From Edolisoma coerulescens (Eukaryota; Chordata; Aves; Passeriformes; Campephagidae): 64,000 nt of DNA. Positions 24,701 to 36,700 of the stretch are shown piece by piece. The stretch's first letter is position 1. Each line of letters begins with the position of its first letter. A model generated the notes under the pieces. That model was not told the origin of the DNA. It made no database searches and worked only from the letters and a program-made list of their open reading frames with translations. The position numbers and the translations under genes are program-made. The stretch covers positions 774,251 to 838,250 of the forward strand of contig VWZW01004674.1 of NCBI GenBank assembly GCA_013397115.1. Reading direction: 5' to 3'.

Positions 24701-27700
24701 TATTGGGAAGCCCTTTACAGTTGTCATTCTGGAAACTAGGAGCCTTGGAGCTGCAATATAGAAAGAGTTGGAGAGCATTATCCAGTGTCTGAGGGTGAAC
24801 TCAAAAACATGGTACAGCTGATGGACTAACCAGAACTGGTTTGAACTTTTAACCTTAAGGAATGTCAGTAATAGTCATTTGCTGAGTGTTTATCAAGGCC
24901 AGAAACTTAGACTTTGTGGGTTTCCTGGTTGTGTTATGTACTTATAATAAATCTAAGTATTTTTAAGCACTGTAGCAATTTTTCAGAGGTTCCTGTTGCT
25001 AAAAATAACATACATTATTGTCAAAAACTGATAGCATTTAGTCCCAAGAGCAAAGGAACCCAGGATTGAGAGCTACCAGTTTGAGACACTCCTGTAATAC
25101 CCTGCAGATGCAGACAACTGTGTAAACAGAACATGTCTGGAAGAACCACACAAACACCTATTTTAGCCCATTTATGTTTACTTGCAGGCTAAAGCTACCA
25201 TTTCCTCCCACCCTACAAGAGAGAACCTGTAAATGCATTCTGTATAGCAGTCCAAAATACAACCAACAAAATCCCCGGTCTTTTAAACACTTTAAATGAT
25301 GGTGTTTCCACCATTTCTGTGGGAGGCTTGTTCCAATGCCTGACCACTCCTTTGGTGAAAAATTTTTCATAATATCTAATTTAAACCTCTTGTGGCACAG
25401 CTTGAGGCCATTTCCTAACTATTTTTTAACATGATTAATGCATTTCAGGAGATGAAAGCCGAGCTGAAGATGAAGTATGATGCCCAGGTTACTTTGTACA
25501 GAAGATACCGAGTGGGAGACCTTCCTGACATCCAGATTGAATATTGCAGCCTCATTGCCCCTCTGCAGGGCCTTGCCCAGGTCTGTCTGCTTTTCAAAGG
25601 TCATCTGTGAAGTTTTCTGGTCCTGTAGGGAAAATGTCATGTAGCTGGGCAGCCACTTTGAAAATTGATTTGTAGTTTTGCAGTCAGCCCCTGCAATACA
25701 CATTTAAAGACTCTGTTTTGAGGGAGTGTTTCTCCTTCCCCTGTGCTGGTGCAGTGTTAAGAGAAGAGGCTTTGTTGCTTGCCTCACCTGAGCAGTTGAG
25801 GACTGGATCCATCAGCTGTTGTCCATTTCCTGCAGGTTCCTTTGCTTGAGAAACAGATGGTGGTCTCTGCGGACATTATTGCAAAGGACTTCTCACTGTA
25901 CAGTAATAAAATAGCCATTTCTCTTCTATATGGCTGTAACAGACTTGTAAAAATACAAATTAACTTAGTGTGGCTAAGACTGGACTCAGACTGCTCAGTA
26001 AAGCTGATCTAATATTCCTTTTCCTGCATGAGAGTGGTAGAAACAGTAGACTGAACTGAACAGTAGACTGAATCCCAATTTACAGCCTTTGGGAAGTCTC
26101 AGTCTGCCTGATTACCTTTGTATTTCATTACTTTTGATAGTCCCTTATCTCTCTGTAAAGGGTGGAAGTAGCACACTCACAAGTTATCTGAATAGCATTA
26201 GATAAAGAGTTAGACCAAATTCCAGACCCATGATAGACCAAGATGCATAGGATTATGTTATACACACAAATGTGTTTCTGGATTGAAAAAATACCATTAA
26301 ATCTCAGATGAAACTGTCAGTCTGTACAGACAGTCTGTCTCTGTGTTAGCTGCCTCAATTTTTAGGACCAGGTCTCCTCACGCATTGATGTCTTCTTTTT
26401 TTTCTGAAACTCACTTCAGGGTCTGTGGTGTCCCTGACATGATACTGAGTGTCTGGTTCCTGTAATGGGAGTTGTGAATGTGTGAAAATTGTAAATTCCA
26501 CCCTCTCCACTGACACTCTGGCCTGAAACCTGCATTGCCTTGGAGTTTCTTTAAGTAGAAGAATTAAAATGGGATTTGAGTGGGTAGTACAGTAATTCCC
26601 AGCACAGGTGAGATGCATGCCAGACTAAGTAGTCCACTCCCAAAGAGTGTCTAGGGATTAGGTACCGGGTGGGTCATGTCTTTTAATTTTATTTGTTAGT
26701 CTTTTGTGTCACAGGAAAATTCAGTGCCCTTACCACTTCTGTTGTAATTTACAGAAAGATCCAACATTTGCCAAGCAACTTTTCAGCAGTTTGTTTAGTG
26801 GAATTTTTCATGAGGTAAAAAAATCTAAAAACTCTTCTGAGAAAAACGCCATTGTCCAGAAGCTGCTGAGCGACTTCAATAATTTCCTCAGCATGAGCCT
26901 GTCATACTTTCCACCATTCATTTCCTGCATCCAGGTAAATCCTGATACATGGCATGAAAGTAACTGATATAATGTCTTTGTCTGAACGTGTGAGAAGTGG
27001 CAGTGAAGGTCAAATGCTGTCACTGAAGTTTAGACAGAGGTGGAAGGAGAGTTGTTAACCAAGTGGGTATTTCACGTGACACTTGTTAAGGTGAACAAGG
27101 TAATTCATGCCTCTGAACTGATTTTTCAAGGTTTCTAGGATTTCTGATCTCTAGAGTTTGAGTCACCTTTTAATGTTTTAATTGCATCACTAACAAGAAG
27201 AGGTTAGATTACAAATGAAAGCTATTTCAGTTGAAGTGGGAATTGAGAACAATTGAAAGGGTTATGTGGGTGTCATGTGCTTATCTTCTTGCTTCTGGGA
27301 AGTGCTTACTGAGGAATTCTTTGATGTCTTGAGGCTATCAGTAGCTGTCAGACCGTTTGTTGTTAGCCTCTCTTGTTTATTTTTTCGAATTAGTCCCCTG
27401 AAGTAGTTGTCTGGGGATTTTTAGTAATGAGGGAAGGGCTCACCAGAGGATGAGTGAGTGCACCACAGTTGTTTCACTGGAAAGGAAACACAGGCCTTTC
27501 TGTTATGAGAATATACTGAACTGGAATAGACTGTGGATTTCATCTTTTAACCCAGTTTTCAGGGAGATAAAAAAGCCTTGTCCCAGTACCTGTTACCCAC
27601 TGTCACTCTATTTAATGATTCTTATCAACTGTATTGATGTTGTGCCTGATTCGTAGCTCTCAAAATAATGTTTTTTTGAGTGGCAGCTAATAGCTTCTTT

Positions 27701-30700
27701 TTTGTTACAGAAATTTAAATACTCTGTGACAGTAGGTGTCATTCCAAATACGGGAGAACAATCTAGTTTGGATTAGCTTTGTAAACAGTGACAAACTTTA
27801 TTTCTTAGTACTTGTAATTACACATCTGAAAAAATGTAATTTCTTGTTTACTTTTTTCTGTGCAGCTGCATAAAAGGTCAAATACTATGGGGATTTTTTT
27901 GGGCTGTCTTGGTATTTTTTGAGCCAGCGTCTGACAATAGCTATCTGTTAATATTCCCTCTTGACACTGCATTTGCTGGTTCTCTGTCTTGATGATGTTA
28001 CTTGTGTTGAATTATGCTGTCTAGACCTTGCTATTAATACTGTTGCATTAGGCTACTTTTTTTTCTGAATAGACATAAAATGAAGACTCAAAAAGTAGGT
28101 AAGTTAAAATTCATCAAAAATACAGACTTTGTAAGAGCAATAAGAGCATCTCGTTGCCATACTCATCAATAACAAAAGTACAATAGCATGAAGTACAAAC
28201 AAGCAGTGAGAGGAAGTTTTTTCCCAGTAGGGAATTGAGTTCACATTGATCAAGAGAGCAAGCTGGGAGAGTGTGAGCAAGAGCACAGCAGTGTCAAGGC
28301 TTTCATCTGGCTCTCAAAGACTGTCCTAGTGGCTTGGCCATTTGGAAATACAGCTTCTCTTTCCTCTATACCAACAGCATAATAAATACTGGCTGGTTTC
28401 AGAAAGTTTCCTACTTAACTGCTGTTTCTTTCTGGCTGTTTGACTTTTTAATCTTCTACAGGTTCACGTCCCATCAGGAGAGTAACTTGGTGGGTAAAAA
28501 GAGCTGGTTTTGTCTACACATGTAATCTTAAAATTGGCTATGAAGCTCTGGGATTCACTTTCAGGGCAGGTTAAGAACCAGCTGAAATACTAAAAGAGGT
28601 TAACTCCATGACAAAAGTTTACATAGCCTCCAAAGAGATGCTTGGCCTCTGAAGAACATATAATTGCCTTAGAAATATTGTAGCTGCCAGGCCAGCTTGG
28701 ATGCCATTCTCCCTCATCTTTGAACATACGGTGCAAGTAAAGACAGTGCTCGTTGCATGTGGAGCAGGGAACATTCCCCCTGCTTTCAGAAGATAAGTGA
28801 TCAAATAGTCACCAAAGTGCACTAAATAGAAAGATACCCCCTTTGATGTGGGATGATGTCTGTAAATTTGAAGTTTGGGAGGATATTCATTCTTGGGACA
28901 TACCATTGTATTTGCACAGTTCTTGCACTTTTTCCTGTGCTATGAGAAAGGGCTTTTGGTCTTACCTTAGCAAAGTTGTTCTCAAGGTTTTAGATTGTGC
29001 AGTTGTCAGTATGTTCCTGATGTAACCCCTAAAAGCTGGCAGTCGAGGAATGTGTCTGGGGCATGTGTGCAGCTAATTGGAATTGCCTTAATAGTAGTTG
29101 AAATATATATGCTAGCCCCTCATTGGGATCTGCCTGGTCTGTAACTCAGGAAGGTGCAAGAGGCTGTGTTTTTTTCCTCTTTCTTTATTGAGCACAAATT
29201 CATTAGTGTGAGAGTCTCAACTCTGCAAATTGTGTCATGACTCTACTTATGCCAGGTGCCTCCTCTGTAGTTTTTGTGGTGGTTGTCATTTATCAAAGAA
29301 GTGTAGCTTGGTTGTTCTCAGTCTCCGGTTGCAATTTCCAAATAATGGTTTCTTTCCACACAGTATTCTTGAACATACGGTGTTGCAAGAATCAGACTTT
29401 ATTTTTTGTTCTAAAACATGGTGCTGTTTCTTATAATGAAAGCTATACTGCACCTCTTCCATGTTGTAAATTTTTTTCTTCTATTTGTTTAAGATACTAT
29501 TGCAACTTTTCTTTAGTGGAAAAGAAAACAAAGAAAAAACCCAACACCAGCTTTAATAAACATGCTGCTTTCTTGATACATTTACCTGTATTTAGAATAG
29601 TGATATAAGTATTTAAAAAACACCTTCAAGTAAACAACGTTTATCCCTGAAGAAGAGATTATTCTGTATTATTATTGGACTAATGTTAAATATCATAAAC
29701 AGAAATATTGACATGTCTTTAAATCAGGCAGGAGTAGATGAGTACTGTATTAGGGGAGTCTAACAGGAAGCTGTGATGTGATAAAACTGGCTGAGTGTGT
29801 GGACAGAAAGCCTCCAGCTCAGACAAGACATGGTGGTAAATCGTCCCTTTGGCTTATGGCAGGAATGCACCACTGAATAGGTTAAGTGAAGCACAGCTGC
29901 TGTGCAGCAGGCAAAATCCTGCCAACAAACAGAAGGAAAAGTTCAGGCTGTCAATGTGTCCATCTACCTCTCCCCCCTTTCCTCGTGATTCTGTCCAGAG
30001 AGTTGTCCCATGTCCTGGAGCCAAAATATATGGGGTTACTCTGTACTGTTCTCTGTCCAAAGAGCAACAGTGCAGACGGAAAAGATTCCAGTTTTCCCTG
30101 AGCTGGGAACTTCTGGAGACCTAATGGCTTATTTCCAAAGCTCGCACTATAAGAAAAAGGATACCGGGTAAGTGATCTGTATAGTTTTACACCAAGCAGA
30201 CACCTGTTGTTTTGTTTTATTTTACAGGAAATGAGTTACCAGCACAGAGAGCTACTGGAACTGGACTCAGCTAATGTGAGCACGAGCTGCCTTGCAAGTT
30301 TGCAGCAGCCAGTGGGCATCCTTCTTCTGGAGCAAGCCCTGATGGCTCTGTCCCCTGTGGAGGAGCCCCCATCCAAAAGGATGCGTGGGAGGACAGAGCT
30401 GCCCCCAGACGTGATCAGATGGATTGAACTTGCTAAGTAAATTCTTGTTTGAGACAATTTGCTCCCACTTAGGTTTGCCTTGTGAAGAACTCTGCTTTTA
30501 TGGCTTGTGGGATTTCTCTTTAGTTTTTCTGTCTTTTAGAATTAGATGTGCTTTTAATTTCTTCTCAGTTAATGCTGTCAGTGAGAGCAGTTAGACTTAA
30601 AAACTGTGCACTCTTATGGTGCTGTCAGACTGCTGAAAAGCATCTTGTTCATAGCTTTTCAACTGCAGGAGTTTCCATAGTTCAGATATTACCCTACAAG

Positions 30701-33700
30701 ATGAAGTTTATGTAGTTAAGCATGTAGTTCTGATCTTGCATAAGAAATACTTCCTAAAAATTCACTATTACAAGCCAGTAGTATTGCTGCTTATTGAATT
30801 GTTATTTTTTCTAAATAGCTTCTGTTTGCATTGAGATACATCTGCTGAGCTATTTAAAAGATTTTTCGTTTCCACTTTTAGGCTGTACAGATCCCTTGGG
30901 GATTATGATGCCCTTCGTGGCATTTTCAGTGGTAAGATTGGGACTAAGGAAATTACACAGAAAGCTTTGTTGGCAGAAGCAAGGAATGATTACGCTGAAG
31001 CAGCTCAATATTATGATAAGGTAAAATGACAGCAAAATATTTTTGTTTCATAAATCTCTCATGACTTAAAACTAATAAAATTTTAAAAAATTAAATTTTG
31101 AGAAGCACCATATTGTCTAAAAGGTCCTTGTGCTTTGATTGATGGTTCATTGTGTGAAGACACTGGGAACAGATGAGCAGTCACACCAGAGCAGTAGGCA
31201 TGATGCTTTTCTTACTGTTGGTTACAAAGCTTCACAAGTGCAGTTATCTAGGCAGACAAGTAAAAACACATGGGCACACTGCAACCCCAGGAGAGCAAAT
31301 TGCATGTGTTCGTGGCATGAGTTAGAATGGGTAAAAACGAAGAAGGATTTCTAACCTTCTTTTAAAATGCTCACTCTTCAAAAATGCAGATTTACTGAAG
31401 GCTGCTACCTGAAATCAATTTATGTATAAACACAGCCAAGATTGAATTTTCTGCATTTAATGTTGCTGTCACACGCTGGTAAATGGATAGATGTTTTTAT
31501 GAGACAATGAATTACAGTTAAGTTGCTGGTGACTTAGAGTTGAAACAGGTTCTTGGCTGGAATCTGGCACTATTCTCCCCTCCAAATTCATTCCCTAGGC
31601 ACTCTCCCAAGAAGACTGGCAAGATGGAGAGCCAACAGAAGCAGAGAAGGACTTCTGGGAACTTGCATCTCTGGAATGCTATGACCACCTCACAATGTGG
31701 AAGTCTCTGGAGTATTGTGCTACTGTTAATATTGATAGTGGAAAACCTCCAGACCTAAGCAAAACATGGAATGATCCTTTTTTTCAGGTTTTTAGAAATT
31801 ATTTCATTGATACTGCACCATTTTTATCTCTGCAGGGATGTCCTACAGTATTGAGATTGTGGGTGAAAATTAATTGCATTGTTTGGGTTACTTTATTATG
31901 GAAATTATTGGAGAGCCCGATATATTAAACAAATGGAAACAATTACTTCTGCTTGTTCTTTTCAATGTTTAATTTTTACCTCAAGTCTATGGCAAATCCT
32001 ACAGGATCAGCTTTATCATCTCCTTCTTCCTTTTGCAAGTCTTTTTTGTTGCTTTTCTTGCTCTTACTTGTTTCCTGTTTTAAGAGTTACCAAACCATGG
32101 ATTTTGAAACTGTTAGAATTTACTAACAACTTCTTGAGCTGTAGGAAAAGGCTGCTGTGATTTTTTAGCAAATAGAAATTTGTCTAAAGGGAAAGTATTA
32201 TTTTAAAACATTCGGAATGTTTTTATATTTATTTGACCTGCCACTGATAACAAAAAATTTGATCATCTAATATTCCATTCCTGGAAATAAAGACTGTTTT
32301 CACCTTGTAGGAGACGTATCTGCCCTATATAATACGCAGTAAGTTGAAGTTACTGCTCAGTGGGGAGAATGACCAGACTTTGCTAACCTTTATTGATGAG
32401 GCAATGAAGACAGAACAGAAGAAAGCCATTATAGAAATGCACTACAGCCAAGAACTTAGTCTCCTGTATATCCTGCAAGATGATTTTGACAGAGCCAAAT
32501 ACTACATTAGCAATGGCATGCAGATCTTCATGCAGGTAATAATGTCTTCTGTCTCTGGTGTGGTTTTTTTGTGTAAACTGGAACAGTGAAACTGTTGTTG
32601 CTATTACTGCTGCTAGATTATACTCTCAAGAGAAACACTCAAATACAATGAAATTTAGGTGCCTTCCATGCCATATCACAAAACTTCTTTTGAATTCACT
32701 GCTTGCAATGGTGAAAGGTTGAGTGAGCCAGTGGAATGCATTCTCCTGTTTTAGTTGGTTTTATTTTGCTGATTTAATATTTTATACATTTTTCAGGGTC
32801 ATTGTTTGTGCAGATAAAGGAAGTTTTATTTCATTCATCTTTTCAGGGGCGTCCTGTCCCCAGAACAAGCATGCAGAGTATTGCATTGAGAAGTTACAAG
32901 TTCCATCCATTACTGAGTTCTGATTAGACTGTAGGACTTTGCTAAAACCTAGGATAGGAATTGCGGCTAGAATATGCCTCTGTGCTTGTCCAAAGCAGAA
33001 TTGCTCTCTGATTATGGGCTATAAAATTACTTTTAAGAGGTTGGGTTCTAAAGCATAATATGTAGCAGCATCAGATCAATTGTTTGTAGAGCACTGAACA
33101 GAGCCGTGCTTTAAATTCTGTCTTTGATTCTCTCCCTTTCTTTTCAGAGCTACTCCAGTATTGATTCCTTGTTATATCAAAGTCGAATGACCAAACTGCA
33201 GTCTGTACAAGCTTTGACAGAAATACAGGATTTCATCAATTTTATAACCAAGAGAAGTAAAGATTTTTTTTTCTCAAGCGATTTTCTTTTTGTATTCAGT
33301 AATCATGGTTTCCTGAACTTTGAATTTCTGAACTGCTGTTTGAAGGAGCCCAAGTCTGGAATTACTTCTTACTGTCTTCTTGGCAGTAAGACCTATTACA
33401 GTTTTGTAAGATAGGATTGAACATAACTTTGTGTTCTATTGCAAAGTTTAATTAACATAATTCTTGTGATAAGAGTTAAGCATCTCTTTTTAAAGTGTCA
33501 ATTAAAGTTTTAAACTAAGCTTTTTCTGTTTGGGTAACTTCTGGTAGTAAATAGCAGTTAGCAGAGATATAAAAATGGATGTGGTCTGTAAGTTGTACCT
33601 ACTGATGCAGGCCTGAAGGTCAAATTTATGTGCACAAACCAAATTACATATTAAATTTAGTTAACAGTTTAATTTAGTTAACAGTTCCACTATATTCCAG

Positions 33701-36700
33701 CATGTTCTTATATGGAAAGGAAACTACCTGGTGGTGATCCCTAGTGTCAGTTGATGCAGGTGTCCTTATGGAATCTCCTGTGCCTCAGCAATAAACGAAA
33801 GTAATGTGATGGTCACTAAGTAGTATTTTTAGTGCAATCCCAGAAATGCAGGTGGGTTGCTTAATTGCAGTTTTTCTGGTTTGAATGTTAGACTATGTTT
33901 TGTTTAGCCCATTTTCATGCTGTTTGGCTTCAGATGCATTTAAAATGTTCTTAATTGATTTCTAGGTAACTTAGCTTCAGAGGCTTCCCTTAAGAGACTT
34001 CTCAGAACTTGGACAAGCAGATATCCAGATGCTAAAATGGATCCCATGAACATCTGGGATGATATCATCACAAATCGGTAAAATTGCATTCTTGGGTTAG
34101 CTTAAGTTCTGTCTGCCTGTGGAGTTCCAGGAAGTGCTTTTTCTAATGCTGCTTGTTTTCATATGGGAGTGTTTTGATCCAATGTATGACTTTTTTTTTT
34201 TTTCTTTTTTAACTGTGGTAGTAGCTTTCTCAATATAACTGGGGGGTTTGTGTGACTTACTTGTGGTGAGGAGCAAAAGGAGGTTGAGAAATGGCCAGGG
34301 AATACACTGTATTTTGATAGGGAAACATAGATGTTCAGTCATTTTCTTGCATCAGTGACTGCGTGCACTGTGTAAGCTGGCCCATTTCAGCAGCCCTTAA
34401 AAATATTCGCTTGTAATTGTGTAGGTTAGCTGCATTTAGCTCAGTGAAACATCACCTGAAAGGCCAATCTGTTATCAATAAAAATACTTGCCTACTTTGT
34501 AGGCAGTCCCAAAATGAGGGAGCGTAGAAAACGAGCCCAGTCTATTCACTCTCAGTGCTTCACTTGTTTATGGGAAAGTTAATGACCACTGCTTTAATTG
34601 GAGACTTCTGTTGTGCAACTGTTGCTAGAAAGAACAAAGGTTCTCCGGAGACTTCTTTGGATTAGCTCTGAAGAAGCTGGAATGTTTTTTCAAATTTGAA
34701 AGTTTTCTGTCCTTGCCATGGTGTCTGTCTTCATCCCAATTCATTCTTCCCAAGCAAATCTAGATTCGTCCTCCTATCCTGTATGATAACTTCTTCAGTA
34801 GCTCTGCTGATACATACTGTGCTCTGTAATTTATTTTATTATCTCTTGGTGTCAGGAAAGCATGGCTACAGAAGAGCTTATTGCAGTTCAGTTTTAGGCA
34901 GAATACATGGCATGGCTTACTTTTGAAAAAAGTCTCGAAACATTTATGACTTGAAGGGTTGTCAGGGTCTTAAACACTTTATGTGCTTTTAGAAAACCTT
35001 TGTCTCATCTTAAATTAGTAACAAAGGATGTGCCAAGTGCCACTTCAGACTGTAGTGCTGTCCTCTGCTTTGAGTAACAGTCTACATAATGAGATGTGCT
35101 ATTAAATTTGGTAGGACTGGTTGTGGAGTGACAGGATTCAGCATTGATTCATGGAAATTCCCTTTAAAAAGATGAGTGTGTTTGCCGAGCTGGTCTGCAA
35201 CACAGATTTTGATGTTGGCATGTGTTGATGTGATAAACATTGGAATAGCAGGTTGACATAAAATACAGCCTGGCACTCACACTAAATAATTGAGACTCCT
35301 GTTTGTTTGCGCTTCTGTCAGGTTGGAATGCGAGTTAGGGCTTGGTGAGCTTAGGGACTGTGGCTTGCACAAAGGAACTAACAAACAAAAAATCCCACTC
35401 TATAATGGACATTTTCTAATGCTAATCTTGTCAGTTCAAGATCCTGAATGCTCTCAGGGTCAACCTGGTCCCTGTTAGGAGTGTCCAGACTCTGAGGCCT
35501 GTATTTAGCCCTGCTAAAGGTGATAGCTGTAGTTGGACATTTTTTATTAGCTTTGTTTGCTGCTAGGCAGATCAACACTTTTGAACATTCATTTCCTTGA
35601 ATGTATACCAGAGTGATCTGCACCCCTGTTGTTGTTGTTGTTGTTGTGCAGGTGCTTCTTTCTTGACAAACTGCAGGAGAAACTTCCCTCTGATCAGGCC
35701 GATGACAGTATGGAGGTGGACGGAGAATGCAGTGCTGGTGACCAAATGGAAGTGGATCAACAGAGCGAAAACATTTACTCAATGATTAAAAGCTGCAAAT
35801 TTAATATGAAAATGAAGATGATAGAAAGTGCCAGGAAACAGGTGAATTGTCTGAACTGTCTGACAGCTTCCAGTTTGGTGCGAAAATACATAGAAAATAG
35901 CTGGAAAAGCCTTTTAGGTGGTCTTCAGTACCCTTTTGCCAGGGCAAATCTTCTCTCTTTTTGACCCTGCTGTCCAGGACATTTTGAAAGCTCAAGAAAG
36001 TCAGTTCCACAATGAAAGAAAACAAAAGGATAAATGTTAATTACAGAGCTGATGATAATTTGTCATTACTGGAAATGTGCCTGAAGTCCCCTTTGATCCA
36101 CAGATGGTTTTGGACACTCTAAAGAGCAGATAAAGTATCTGAAATGTTTCAGTCTTTAATGGAAGGGATGCTTGCAATCAAGCATTATGCTTTCTTCTTT
36201 ATAAATAATCTCTTCTGTACAAGAAAACAAATCAAATTCTGATTGGATTAATATAATTTACTTCAATCAGCAATGCTGAATGTCTTTTTCACAGTTTTCA
36301 TTACTGCTGTTAGTTAACACTAACAAAGAACTGAAGTCACTTAGAAGTTTTGCATTGAATCTGGCTGTTGAAATGACTGAAACAGCCTTCTTGATGATGG
36401 ACCTTGGGTGCTTCAAGTTTGAGACAAGATGAATAATTAAAGTCAAGGTCTCCCATCTTCTGAGATGCTGCAGAAGTCTGCAGTCATTAACAAGAGTTTA
36501 TTTTAAGCGATGTGATAAGCAAATATAACATTATTGCTTTGTTGACTATATACTCTTGGAAGGAGTAAGTGAAAAATAAGATTTCCTTTAATGTTACTTA
36601 TATGAAACTTCTCATCAAAACACAAACCTAAGTGATTTTTTAATGATATATTAAATCAAGTTGCGTTTCCCATATGTGTTTGTACTACAGAGCAGTTAAA

